A stretch of 64,000 nt of DNA, taken from Flavobacteriales bacterium UBA4422 (GTDB lineage: Bacteria > Bacteroidota > Bacteroidia > Flavobacteriales_G > Salibacteraceae). Position 1 is the first letter of the stretch; every line of letters begins with the position of its first letter. The position numbers and the translations under genes are program-made. The stretch covers positions 146,064-210,063 of the forward strand of contig DGQE01000012.1 in NCBI GenBank assembly GCA_002389645.1. Reading direction: 5' to 3'. Below, piece by piece: positions 44,887-53,922 of the stretch. A model generated the notes under the pieces. It saw nothing but the letters and a program-made list of their open reading frames with translations. It ran no database searches and was not told the DNA's origin.

Positions 44887-46488
44887 TTACTTTAATCCTA
44901 GCTCCTTATAAATACCTTTATCTATTTCATTTTGCAAGGCTTTCACATCGTCATCATAATAAACTAACGCTTGATAATAAGCCATATAGCCAAATGTAAA
45001 TCTTGATAAACAAACCTTTACTCTTTCATTCAAAAAAGGAATATTTCTCTCGAATGTTTCGTCATCCGTGCTTATTCCACTTTTATCTGAATACATTCTA
45101 AAATCATTCAGCTGTTTATCGCTCAACACAAATGCTTCTAAAAACTCAGATACATCAGAATATTCCGTTTTCACATCATCTCCTATTGTATTGAACAGAC
45201 GCAATGAATAACCTTCAAACAGGCCTTTTCGCAGAATATTTCTAACAAAGTCATCCTTCCTCGATGAATCTACTGGAACAAAAACATCCGGAATTATGCC
45301 ACCGCCACCGTAAACTTTACGATTCTTGGGCGTGTAATAAATCAAACTATCGTTGATATGAATGGAGTCTGCTGAAAACAATTCCCCAGAGGCTCCTCTA
45401 TTTCTTAGGTCTTGCTGATACGCTTTGACTCCTTCATCATATGGTCGCTGTATACTTCTTCCTGTTGGAGTGTAGTAGCGTGAAATGGTTAGGCGCATTG
45501 CAGCACCGTCATTGAACTCAATAGTGCGCTGTACTAATCCTTTTCCATAAGATCTTCTACCTACAATGAGTCCCCGATCCCAATCCTGCATAGCTCCAGC
45601 AAAAATCTCACTTGCCGATGCTGAGTTTGCATCAATTAAAACGTATAAATCACCATCAATAAATCGCCCACCACTCGAAGCAAAAGTTTCTCTCTTGGCT
45701 TGATGCTCGCCTTCCGAATAAACAATGAGCTTACGATCTTCTAAAAACTCATCAATAATCTTTTCGGCCACATTCAAATAACCTCCTCCATTTCCTCTTA
45801 AATCCAAAACCAAGCTTTTCGCTTTTTGCTCAAGCAGAATGTCCATTCCTTCTCTGAAGTCAGAAAGACTTGAGCTGCTGAAACGTTCTAATTTGATATA
45901 GCCTATGCGATTATCTATCATGAAGTAAGACGGAACGCTACTCAACTTAACTTCAGACTTCGATAATTCAAACAAAAGAGGTTGGTCTCCTGATGATGTA
46001 CTTCGCAGCACTTCAACCTGAGCCTCTTGCCGATCATCTTCTTTGATCTTTCTGACTACTGACCTGGAACTCAAATGCCTTCCTGCTATTGTATCACCAT
46101 TTATTGAGATGATTCTATCGCCAACCTTCATACCAGCTTTTTGAGCTGCTCCACCTTCAACCACATCTAAAATGGCCATTGTATCATCGACCATTAAAAA
46201 GCGAACTCCTATACCTTTGTACTTGCCCTTTAAAGGCTCATTAGCCCTCTCATATGCTTCTTTTGTAAAGTATACTGAATGTGGGTCAAGCTCCTCTAAC
46301 ATTCGCTTTATTCCTTCTTCAATAATTGGCTTTGTTTCAACCTGATCAACATAATTTTGATCAAGATTTTTAATGAACTTCTCCAGCTTTTTAATATCAG
46401 CATCTAAATCATTCTGCGACTGAGCTTTCACTGCCGACATTATAATCAACAAAAGACAAAAAAGGAAAGCGACCGATTTTCGCATCAT
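44887..46488 (-). CDS. S41 family C-terminal processing peptidase with PDZ domain
   Basis: A 533-residue secreted or periplasmic serine protease. Signal peptide at residues 1-23. The PDZ domain lies around 80-175 (YKGIGVRFLMVDDTMAILDVVEGGAAQKAGMKVGDRI). The S41 domain includes VLDLRGNGGGYLNVAEKI, the nucleophile in SASASEIFAGAM, and the general-base Lys in RSYGKGLVQ. Such proteases trim or degrade envelope proteins. The start at ATG 46488 or 46485 follows a -7 element only 5 bases away. Confidence 0.93.
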   Translation of the reverse strand: MMRKSVAFLFCLLLIIMSAVKAQSQNDLDADIKKLEKFIKNLDQNYVDQVETKPIIEEGIKRMLEELDPHSVYFTKEAYERANEPLKGKYKGIGVRFLMVDDTMAILDVVEGGAAQKAGMKVGDRIISINGDTIAGRHLSSRSVVRKIKEDDRQEAQVEVLRSTSSGDQPLLFELSKSEVKLSSVPSYFMIDNRIGYIKLERFSSSSLSDFREGMDILLEQKAKSLVLDLRGNGGGYLNVAEKIIDEFLEDRKLIVYSEGEHQAKRETFASSGGRFIDGDLYVLIDANSASASEIFAGAMQDWDRGLIVGRRSYGKGLVQRTIEFNDGAAMRLTISRYYTPTGRSIQRPYDEGVKAYQQDLRNRGASGELFSADSIHINDSLIYYTPKNRKVYGGGGIIPDVFVPVDSSRKDDFVRNILRKGLFEGYSLRLFNTIGDDVKTEYSDVSEFLEAFVLSDKQLNDFRMYSDKSGISTDDETFERNIPFLNERVKVCLSRFTFGYMAYYQALVYYDDDVKALQNEIDKGIYKELGLK

Positions 46489-46493
46489 AAAGC

Positions 46494-46501
46494 CGAAAAT
46501 A
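46494..46501 (-). promoter_or_regulatory. -7 element (TATTTTCG) at the start codon of the S41 gene
   Basis: TAnnTTCG on the minus strand with five bases before ATG 46488; implies a leaderless mRNA. Confidence 0.5.
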
Positions 46502-46553
46502 TTGAATTAAAGACCCGAAGTCTTTTAATTTAGAGATTCATAACACTTTTACT

Positions 46554-47564
46554 TTAGGGAGCAGTCAACCTGAGTGTTGCAGGTAGGTGATCTGAAAATC
46601 CTCCAAAATATTTCTTCCCTCCATATGATCTACTAGGAAAGCTATCTTGGTCTTTTTCGCTGTAATAAAGCATCCATGGCTTCTTGACGAAACCAGCAGA
46701 TTCAGAATTAATAGTAAGGCCCGCATCCCCAGTGATTAAATTCTGATTCACCAAAATTTGATCAAGGACTCCCCACACACCTCTATAGGCATGACTTCCA
46801 GCATCTTCAGCAACAAACTTCTTATGCATATTCATCAAACAGGGGCCTGTATCTATACAAGACTCCAACATTTCCACACTCCTATTATCTGGATGATCAT
46901 TGAGGTCCCCCATAAAAACAAGACCACTTCTCGGATAGACTCCTTTTAATGAATCAATCAGCACAATCGAAGTCTCAGAAGCCCTCATTCTCTTCCACTC
47001 TGACTCCTCGGTCCCACCGTAGCGAGAAGGCCAATGGTTGACTAGGAAAATTAATGGTTGATCAATATTATTCGCTTTCAACACTACCCACAGTATTCCT
47101 CGAGTAGGACGTTCATCCTTGCCTAAGTCAATTGATTTCAGGCCAAATACTTGTAATTTAAATAACGCGGTATCATAAAGCAATGCGTTGTCTATTCCTC
47201 TTCCGTCTGGAGAGTCAATATGCACAACACCCAAACTTTTAGTCACATTAATTTTCTTTCGCAAAGCCTCAACCACTTGCACATTTTCAACTTCACAAAG
47301 TCCTATAACATCAGGCGCCTGGTCAGAAAAACTAGAGTCAACAACTTTCGCTAGATTCTTAACTTTCTCAGAATAACGCAAAGAATTATACTCAAGCTTT
47401 CCACTTGGAGTAAAGTCCTCATCGAAGGTTTGAGGGTTATCAATTGTGTCAAATAGGTTCTCAACATTATAGAACATAATATTGATAGACTTTGTGGTTT
47501 GCGCATTCAGTTTAAATGAAACAAACGCGACTACCAGAAATAGAACTAATCTTAATGTATTCAT
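46554..47564 (-). CDS. Secreted endonuclease/exonuclease/phosphatase family protein
   Basis: A 336-residue EEP-fold enzyme with a signal peptide ending LNAQ. Motifs are IMFYNVENLFDT (metal-binding Asn), GLCEVENV (metal Glu), LVNHWPSRYGG (catalytic His), FMGDLNDHPDN (Asp/Asn) and FSDHLPATL (C-terminal Asp-His pair). Secreted EEP proteins are often nucleases used for nucleic-acid or phosphate scavenging; the substrate is not determinable. Its ATG lies 6 bases after the T-run of the hairpin downstream of the Cys-rich protein gene. Confidence 0.9.
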   Translation of the reverse strand: MNTLRLVLFLVVAFVSFKLNAQTTKSINIMFYNVENLFDTIDNPQTFDEDFTPSGKLEYNSLRYSEKVKNLAKVVDSSFSDQAPDVIGLCEVENVQVVEALRKKINVTKSLGVVHIDSPDGRGIDNALLYDTALFKLQVFGLKSIDLGKDERPTRGILWVVLKANNIDQPLIFLVNHWPSRYGGTEESEWKRMRASETSIVLIDSLKGVYPRSGLVFMGDLNDHPDNRSVEMLESCIDTGPCLMNMHKKFVAEDAGSHAYRGVWGVLDQILVNQNLITGDAGLTINSESAGFVKKPWMLYYSEKDQDSFPSRSYGGKKYFGGFSDHLPATLRLTAP

Positions 47565-47569
47565 GGGCC

Positions 47570-47595
47570 AAAAAAAAGGTGGCTATAAACCACCT
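47570..47595 (-). terminator. Intrinsic terminator after the Cys-rich protein gene
   Basis: On the minus strand: stem GGTGG/CCACC with a seven-base loop, followed by eight T residues, five bases before ATG 47564 of the next gene. Confidence 0.82.
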
Positions 47596-47621
47596 TCAAT
47601 AAATTCTATCAATAATGACGC

Positions 47622-47897
47622 TTAGCCTTCTGTTTTAGCTTTTGCTTCAGACTTATCCGCTGGTGTTTGTGATTTAGTGCCTTTCGATTTAGGCGCACAA
47701 GATTTTGCCGACTTATTCGCACAGCAAGCCTTTCCTTCTGACATAGAGCAACAGCCACCTTTCATAGGACTTACTTTTCTAGTTTCTACCTTTTGGACCT
47801 CTGCTGCCGAAGCAGAAGAAGCACTAGAGCTTGTTGTTTGAGCAAAACCAATGCTACTAAAACCTATAATAGCAGCGGTCAAGATTAAATTTTTCAT
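47622..47897 (-). CDS. Small secreted Cys- and Lys-rich protein
   Basis: A 91-residue protein with a signal peptide ending FAQ, a Ser/Ala linker and a Cys-rich patch with two CC pairs and a further Cys (GGCCSMSEGKACCANKSAKSCAP), then a Lys/Ala/Glu-rich tail. The Cys pattern suggests metal or disulfide bonding; no family is known. It directly follows the SPOR protein gene on the same strand (8 bases), so it may be cotranscribed. Confidence 0.7.
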   Translation of the reverse strand: MKNLILTAAIIGFSSIGFAQTTSSSASSASAAEVQKVETRKVSPMKGGCCSMSEGKACCANKSAKSCAPKSKGTKSQTPADKSEAKAKTEG

Positions 47898-47905
47898 GTG
47901 AGTGT

Positions 47906-50086
47906 TTATTTTAATAATTCTATTCCTTCGGTAGCCGAAATGATATTTCCATTGTATTCAGCCGCAATAAAGGCATCTGCAAACCCTCTAGAAACTAGCT
48001 GATCTTTAAAAGCCTCTGCTTCCTCATAAGAGTTAAACTCTCCAGTGAAATAGCGCACGGCACCAGAATCCCCCTCTCTTTGATCAATTCGGCCAAGACT
48101 CATCATCTTATTCAAAACATCCATTGGAATTTGACCAGAATAAACTCCAATTTGAACCTTGAACTTAACTTTTCCAAAATTGGCAGAAGAAGTCTTATTC
48201 AATGGGACTACATTCTCAGCAGGTGTAGCTCCGGATTCAGTCAACAAAGCACGCTTTCCTCCTTTAAACGGAATAACATGTGATCCGTCAAAGCCTTTTT
48301 GCATCAAATCAATCTTACGTCTTGCAGCCTTGTCATAAGAAGTAAAATCCCCAGAATAATAGCGGGTTAATCCATCTTCAGAGGTTATAACAAGTAAATC
48401 GTCTATTCCATCAAAAACATCCTTAGATAGCTTGTTAGCGAACGCACCTATCTGAACTCTATATACAGTAACATCACCATATGATTCATCATTTGCTTTT
48501 GTTACACTGCGAGTATCAATAGGTCTATCAAGGGTGTATTCATTCTTACTTAAAATTAAGCGTTCAGGAGCAGGAAGCGTCTTATTCTTGGTAATCGCCT
48601 CATCTACGCTCATTCCAAGCGATTCACGAGAAATCATGTCTTGCTCGATATTAGAAACTCGCGATGACTCCCCTGATGAGCTGGTTTCAATCACATCCTT
48701 AGTTGCAATCCCTCCTATTTCCAAATCAATTTTACGCTGAATAGCATCAGGTAAATTCTCAAAATTACCGACTTCAATGATTGTCTTTCCATCTTCTGTC
48801 ACTCGAGTCGTAACATCCGGCATACTGAGAAGTGCATTGGCTAAGCTATCATCAACACCTTCTTGAAACTCACCAATTTGCACCTTGAAGTTTTGCTTTT
48901 TACGAATAGTCTTTCTTTCTACCGTCTCTTGAGAATAAGCCGTATTCGTATATTGAGAATACTTCCCATCTTCATCGGTATACTCCAAATACATTTGCTC
49001 AATAACAGCATCCGAAAGGGTCACACCATTCGTATCTACCACAGCTCCTTCTAGCGAATTAAGCTCTAAGTCTTTATAATCTGCAATTCCATCACCATCA
49101 CTATCTAATGGACAGCCTTCTGAATCAACTTCCACTCCTATTGGCGTTGAAGGGCATTTATCAATCATATCAGGAATACTATCAAGGTCAGCATCACCAA
49201 AGTCAGCACCTGAGAAGTCTTCTGGCTCTTCATGTGGCGGAGTAGTCAGGTTGAATGTCAATCTCATGTATGTATTCAGAAACTTATCCGTCCTTTCATT
49301 CCCTTGCCTAACGCCTCTAGATTCAGATGTAACACCATCGATATAGTCAGTAAAAGTCCAGTGGTAATCCATACCCATCTGAAAACTCGTTTTCGAATTC
49401 ATTTTCAGGTTAAAACCTACTCCCAAAGGAATGGCAAATGATCGTTCAGAATATGCACCAAAACCGTCAGCATTAAGAGCCCTTAAGTCAGTTTCATAAT
49501 CGTAGTCTCTGGTAATTTCAATTGCGCTTTCAGAAAAGACATCCATCTCAGGTAGATTTCTTACCGTTCCATCCGACCAATAGTTATAATTGTTTCCATA
49601 TTGATCAATCAGATCCGTTTTAGATAGAAATTCAAACGCTTCAAAGCCCAGTGAAACATATGGCTCTATAATTCTATCATCTTTCAAAAAATGATCGAAG
49701 TTATATGAGGCACTTATACCTCCTGCCGTAATTTGACTTTCAAAGTTTAAATTGCGAACTCGCGTTCGCTCATCGGCACCAAGTTTACCGAACAACATAT
49801 AAAAATTCACGTCCAAATAGTCCACCACAGGCTGTGAAACTTGAACATGAAATGATGTTTTATTCTGAAAAGGATTAAAATAACTTCTATTGCTAACCAA
49901 GTCTCCTTGATAATTCATCATACCTACACCCACGGAAATTTTAGGTCTAATGGTCCATTCAGGTTGTTGAACAGGGTCAGAACTCAGGGTGTCTTGCGCA
50001 TTCAAGCTCACTGAAAATGAGAGCATGAATGAAACCAAAATCAAGAAAAAGATCTTGTAACTATGATTTATGAAGGTCAATCCCAT
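47906..50086 (-). CDS. Outer-membrane barrel protein with TSP3 linker and three SPOR-like domains
   Basis: A 726-residue protein. Signal peptide ending LNAQ, then an 8-stranded OmpA-like barrel region (about residues 40-285, alternating SVGVGMMNYQGD, FNLKMNSKTSFQMGMDYHW), then two thrombospondin type-3 calcium repeats (DADLDSIPDMIDKCPSTP, DSDGDGIADYKDL). Three SPOR-like domains follow: FKVQIGEFQEG, VYRVQIGAFANK and FKVQIGVYSGQ, each with paired strands ending GN/GD/GE-F. This combines an outer-membrane anchor with peptidoglycan-binding modules. It is uncommon to see three SPOR copies in one barrel protein. Confidence 0.85.
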   Translation of the reverse strand: MGLTFINHSYKIFFLILVSFMLSFSVSLNAQDTLSSDPVQQPEWTIRPKISVGVGMMNYQGDLVSNRSYFNPFQNKTSFHVQVSQPVVDYLDVNFYMLFGKLGADERTRVRNLNFESQITAGGISASYNFDHFLKDDRIIEPYVSLGFEAFEFLSKTDLIDQYGNNYNYWSDGTVRNLPEMDVFSESAIEITRDYDYETDLRALNADGFGAYSERSFAIPLGVGFNLKMNSKTSFQMGMDYHWTFTDYIDGVTSESRGVRQGNERTDKFLNTYMRLTFNLTTPPHEEPEDFSGADFGDADLDSIPDMIDKCPSTPIGVEVDSEGCPLDSDGDGIADYKDLELNSLEGAVVDTNGVTLSDAVIEQMYLEYTDEDGKYSQYTNTAYSQETVERKTIRKKQNFKVQIGEFQEGVDDSLANALLSMPDVTTRVTEDGKTIIEVGNFENLPDAIQRKIDLEIGGIATKDVIETSSSGESSRVSNIEQDMISRESLGMSVDEAITKNKTLPAPERLILSKNEYTLDRPIDTRSVTKANDESYGDVTVYRVQIGAFANKLSKDVFDGIDDLLVITSEDGLTRYYSGDFTSYDKAARRKIDLMQKGFDGSHVIPFKGGKRALLTESGATPAENVVPLNKTSSANFGKVKFKVQIGVYSGQIPMDVLNKMMSLGRIDQREGDSGAVRYFTGEFNSYEEAEAFKDQLVSRGFADAFIAAEYNGNIISATEGIELLK

Positions 50087-50159
50087 CTTGGTTAAAGGTA
50101 GTTTTAGGAAACGCTAAAGTAATGAATGCCTAAACACAAGACAATTTAATGTTAAGGGA

Positions 50160-51524
50160 TCATTTAAACCACTTCTGGTTACTGATCATAAGTGCTTCTT
50201 GGACTGTTATTCTTTCGCCCGCATTATATGCTGTAACAAATGGTCCAGGAAAATTATGCTGCGCAGCAACAAGCGATTCACGTTTATCCCTGGCTGCTTT
50301 GTAAACGTCAAATTGACCTGTAATATATTTCACCCAACCTTCATGGTTTTCAGTGTAAAATTGCTCGCTGAACTTATACGTTTTACTGATTTCCTCGTTT
50401 TTGACGAGTTTCTTACCTGCGACTATCTGAACCCGATAAACAATACCAGTTTCAGGTGATGGAATGTCAGTTACAGGAGCTACTGGATCATTAGTATTGC
50501 TCGCTATTTGATCTGATTTTTCTTCTTCTTTTTGTATTTCCTCTTTTGCCGCTACCTCTTCCACTTGAGCAACTTGGGTTTCTACCTGCTCTTCAGCAAC
50601 TTCCTCGACAGGAATCTCCTGGGTGAATGTCTCAGCAACCTCCTCAACCTCTAACGGCTCAGGCTCAGCTGCAGGAACTACCTCTTCGATTGTTTCTTCT
50701 GCTGCAGCTAGCACTGCGGATTCGTCTGCATCAGCTCCAATCACAGGAACTGTTTTAGTCTCATTGTCATCTAAAAACGCAAAGTTTCCCTCCATGCTTT
50801 GAAGCTCACCAAGAATATCTGATTTAGCTTTTACCTTGTATGAAACCACCAAATTCTCGTCATCTGGAATACTCATCCAAACAAACTTCGCCTTCTCATC
50901 CACCTGACTAAAAACCGACTTTTTATTTTCAAATATTTCAGCTTCAGCACCCATAGGAAGGAACTCTTCCAATTTAGCAAAACCATAAACTCCCTGTTTT
51001 GAAACCGTTAAATCAACCTGGAATAAGTTATCTCCCAATGACTTCACTACCCGAGTTGCACTAGCAATCGCAGGAATCTTCTCCTCCGCTACTTCATCAC
51101 TTATTATAGCAATCGTTTGATTAGGAATGTCGTAGCTTTTACGCTCATTATCCTGTATATACGAAAACTTTCCATCGACCATCGATTCAACAGGAGCACC
51201 TTCCATGGCAGTTACTGCGTAAGAAATTTTGACTTCTTCGGTTTCTGGCAGAGCCATCCAAATAAATTTCATTCTTCCATCGGCATAAGTAAAACTAGCC
51301 TCAGCCGTCTCTACAGGTTTAGCATCGAACCCTTCTGGAAAGTTCTGTTGAAATTTAGCAAAGCCGAAGAGATCTCCTTTTTTAATCACTACCTCAACTA
51401 TGTATGTTGAGTCTTTGACTAACTCATTAGGTAAATTTGATTCTATCTCAATCCCATCTGAAAGAAAGATGGTCACGAATGACATTGAGATCAGATTGAA
51501 AAGAAGAATGAGTTGCTTTAACAT
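50160..51524 (-). CDS. Secreted protein with C-terminal SPOR-like domain
   Basis: A 454-residue protein with a signal peptide (to about residue 24). Two repeat-like beta domains follow (about residues 30-150 and 155-270), each with a FAKxxxxxPxGxxA pattern followed by a KFVWM/KFIWM strand. A Glu/Val/Pro-rich linker (about 285-350) precedes a C-terminal SPOR-like domain (VYRVQIVAGKKL ... WVKYITGQFDVYKAAR). It lies upstream of the barrel/SPOR gene on the same strand; both may bind peptidoglycan. Confidence 0.82.
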   Translation of the reverse strand: MLKQLILLFNLISMSFVTIFLSDGIEIESNLPNELVKDSTYIVEVVIKKGDLFGFAKFQQNFPEGFDAKPVETAEASFTYADGRMKFIWMALPETEEVKISYAVTAMEGAPVESMVDGKFSYIQDNERKSYDIPNQTIAIISDEVAEEKIPAIASATRVVKSLGDNLFQVDLTVSKQGVYGFAKLEEFLPMGAEAEIFENKKSVFSQVDEKAKFVWMSIPDDENLVVSYKVKAKSDILGELQSMEGNFAFLDDNETKTVPVIGADADESAVLAAAEETIEEVVPAAEPEPLEVEEVAETFTQEIPVEEVAEEQVETQVAQVEEVAAKEEIQKEEEKSDQIASNTNDPVAPVTDIPSPETGIVYRVQIVAGKKLVKNEEISKTYKFSEQFYTENHEGWVKYITGQFDVYKAARDKRESLVAAQHNFPGPFVTAYNAGERITVQEALMISNQKWFK

Positions 51525-51553
51525 GTTACCTAGGGGTTATATTCCTTGGAAAA

Positions 51554-51561
51554 CAAATCTA
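51554..51561 (-). promoter_or_regulatory. -7 element (TAGATTTG)
   Basis: Exact TAnnTTTG on the minus strand, 29 bases before ATG 51524 of the SPOR-domain gene. Confidence 0.5.
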
Positions 51562-51625
51562 CCCCTTGTTGATAGGGGCATTTAGACCTTCAACTTACAA
51601 TTACAAACAGAAATTTGTTAATTGA

Positions 51626-52321
51626 CTAAAAGTTTGGTCTAAGATGAGACTTTTCATAAAATGATCTGATCTCTGCAATAACTTCTTCTGGGGTATCACA
51701 AACCTTGATTAAATCTAAGTCCTTAGATGAAATCATCTTTTCCGAAATCATTTTATCCTTAATCCAATCCAAGAGGCCAGACCAATAATCGGTCCCCACA
51801 AGAATAATTGGAAAACGTTCACTTTTACCCGTTTGCACTAAGGTAATTGCTTCAAATGTTTCATCCAAAGTACCAAAACCACCGGGCAGAATAACAAAGC
51901 CTTGAGCATACTTCATGAACATGACCTTGCGCACGAAGAAGTAATCGAAATGCAGAAGTTTGTCTTTGTCAATATATGGATTAGCATCTTGTTCAAAAGG
52001 CAGTTCAATATTTAAACCCACTGATTTCCCCATTCCTCTTTTGGCACCTCGGTTTGCGGCTTCCATCATTCCACCACCACCTCCACTAATAACACCTAAA
52101 CCTTCTTGTGTTATTTGAAAAGCAATTTCTTCAGCCAAACTGTAAAATGGATGGCTTGATTCAACACGCGCTGAACCGAAAATACTCACACAAGGACCAA
52201 TTTTTTGAAGCGTCTGAAACCCCTCTACAAACTCGGCCATAATTTTAAACACCATCCATGAGTCATTGATGATCGCCTCATTCCAACCTTTAACTTCCAT
52301 TTTTTTTTCTTCTGGACTCAT
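51626..52321 (-). CDS. LOG family (TIGR00730) nucleotide 5'-monophosphate phosphoribohydrolase-like protein
   Basis: A 231-residue Rossmann-fold protein with SIFGSARVE at the nucleotide-binding end, VISGGGGGMMEAANRGAKRGMGKSVGLNIELPFEQ, and the signature PGGFGTLDE near residue 150. These are the LOG (Lonely Guy)/YvdD-type family motifs; members hydrolyse purine nucleotide monophosphates to release the base (cytokinin-like in plants). The specific substrate is not resolved. It starts 5 bases after the stop of the membrane protein gene 52327-52731. Confidence 0.9.
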   Translation of the reverse strand: MSPEEKKMEVKGWNEAIINDSWMVFKIMAEFVEGFQTLQKIGPCVSIFGSARVESSHPFYSLAEEIAFQITQEGLGVISGGGGGMMEAANRGAKRGMGKSVGLNIELPFEQDANPYIDKDKLLHFDYFFVRKVMFMKYAQGFVILPGGFGTLDETFEAITLVQTGKSERFPIILVGTDYWSGLLDWIKDKMISEKMISSKDLDLIKVCDTPEEVIAEIRSFYEKSHLRPNF

Positions 52322-52326
52322 ATAAT

Positions 52327-52731
52327 TTACTTAGATTTTTTCATAAAAAACCAGGAGAGTCCCGCTAGGGAAACAAGCCCGATCACGAAATGCCCCATTG
52401 ATTCTCGAAATATTGAATAGGCGAGCCACTTTGATTCTGGAATACCAGAAGGGATTTCAGTCAAAATCCAATTTCTAAAAATCAGGATTAAAACTGCCTT
52501 TATCGCTATCGCAACAAACAAGACGTTAAACCCACTAAAAAAAGCAAACGAAAACGGGAAATAAGCACGATTAGCTAATTTAACAGAATACAATACTAAC
52601 CCTAAGCCAATCATCGCTTCAACTATCCAACGAATTAAAAATGAAAGATCTGCCAACCACCAGAGATTTACATAAAGCAACAGGAATGAAATTATCCCAA
52701 TCGGCAAACCGTATTTTAACGAATCATTCAC
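52327..52731 (-). CDS. Small membrane protein, DUF4199-like appearance
   Basis: A 134-residue protein with about four hydrophobic helices, starting at GTG 52731. The N-terminus, MNDSLKYGLPIGIISFLLLYVNL, and the later FSFAFFSGFNVLFVAIAIKAVLILIF resemble DUF4199-type small membrane proteins, but similarity is weak. The stop lies 5 bases before the LOG gene start, indicating an operon. Function unknown. Confidence 0.75.
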   Translation of the reverse strand: MNDSLKYGLPIGIISFLLLYVNLWWLADLSFLIRWIVEAMIGLGLVLYSVKLANRAYFPFSFAFFSGFNVLFVAIAIKAVLILIFRNWILTEIPSGIPESKWLAYSIFRESMGHFVIGLVSLAGLSWFFMKKSK

Positions 52732-52853
52732 TAGCGCAAGAATAAGAAGTTTAAATGCATATTTGAACTTCTTAAACTCTGAGACTATCCAAACCTTATT
52801 CTCACATTTGTTCAGACTAACTAATCGTAATTAACTCTCGTCTATATAAGCTC

Positions 52854-53840
52854 ATGAGTATTACAACAATGAATATTTTAGGGAAATTATTGGTCTTAAT
52901 TGTGCTTTTAAACTCCTGTGAAAAAGAATCTTATGAGCCGACTGAAACCTTGCCATTAGGAGATGCTTCTGAAACAGTTTCTTGTGTTTACATTCAAAAG
53001 GTAAGTGGCCAATTTGAGATTTGCAAAACTGAAAACGATTCTCACACTACGCTAACTGACGCAAACGGACTTGATAAATGGTGGCCTAAACACTCCACTT
53101 CAAGAGGCGAGATATTATTTTATCAATCAGAAAGTTCGAGGGAAATAAATGACTTTGAATCAGCCTCCTTGTGTAAACTTAACGCCAACAATGAAACTAT
53201 AACTCTTATTCCTGAGGGATCCTTCGGCTGGGATAAGCAAGGGTTATGCAACTGGGCGCACAGTGGAAATGAAATTGTGATGGCCGCTGTTGATTCGACC
53301 TTGGGAACTTGGCAAGTTTATATTACTGACGCAAATGGAGGAAACCCTAAACGTATTACAACTAGAGATGATGTCGATTATTTTGACCCAATTTTTAGTC
53401 TAAATGACAAGAAAATCTATTGTTCATCTATTCCAGAAAATGAAGAATTGCTTAACTCAAATATCGAAATAATGAGGATTGATGTTAATTCTGGCGAAGA
53501 AGAAAGATTGACCTACAATAATTATCGTGATCACCATCCAGATATTTCTCCTGACGAAAATTTCTTGATTTATGAATCTTTAATCGATCCTGATTATTTA
53601 TCCATCGGTAAGTGGGCAATTAAAGAGTTGAATCTAGCCACATCTGCTGAAAGGATCGTGATTGAAGACGATAACATCAACCTATTCCCCAAATATTCCG
53701 CAACTCAAAATCTGATCTATTTGACCGAACTTGAAATAGAAACCTTTCAAATGAGAGCAACTGTTTACAATACGTCAACAAAAGAAAAGTTTCCCGTCAA
53801 TGAGACAGAGGACATTACAATGAACCCCGACCCCTTTTAA
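52854..53840 (+). CDS. Lipoprotein with TolB-like beta-propeller repeats
   Basis: A 328-residue lipoprotein (lipobox LLNSC, Cys22 from ATG 52854; ATG 52869 is an alternative). Repeats of the type GKWWPKHS, GQVYITDANGGNPKRIT, PIFSLNDKKIYCSSIPE, NIEIMRIDVNSGEEERLT and HPDISPDENFLIYES are WD40-like/TolB (PD40) blades, each 40-50 residues, so the fold is probably a 6-bladed propeller. Likely periplasmic or surface. No specific role; it lies upstream of clpP but has its own gap of 82 bases. Confidence 0.82.
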   Translation: MSITTMNILGKLLVLIVLLNSCEKESYEPTETLPLGDASETVSCVYIQKVSGQFEICKTENDSHTTLTDANGLDKWWPKHSTSRGEILFYQSESSREINDFESASLCKLNANNETITLIPEGSFGWDKQGLCNWAHSGNEIVMAAVDSTLGTWQVYITDANGGNPKRITTRDDVDYFDPIFSLNDKKIYCSSIPENEELLNSNIEIMRIDVNSGEEERLTYNNYRDHHPDISPDENFLIYESLIDPDYLSIGKWAIKELNLATSAERIVIEDDNINLFPKYSATQNLIYLTELEIETFQMRATVYNTSTKEKFPVNETEDITMNPDPF

Positions 53841-53898
53841 CCGAACGAGTCAGTTTTTTTTCACAAACTCTTAGTCAAAGTTTTAAAGAAAAATCATG

Positions 53899-53906
53899 TA
53901 GGTTTG
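53899..53906 (+). promoter_or_regulatory. -7 element (TAGGTTTG) upstream of clpP
   Basis: Exact TAnnTTTG, 16 bases before ATG 53923. No clear -33. Confidence 0.5.
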
Positions 53907-53922
53907 GTGCATCATTTAAGAG

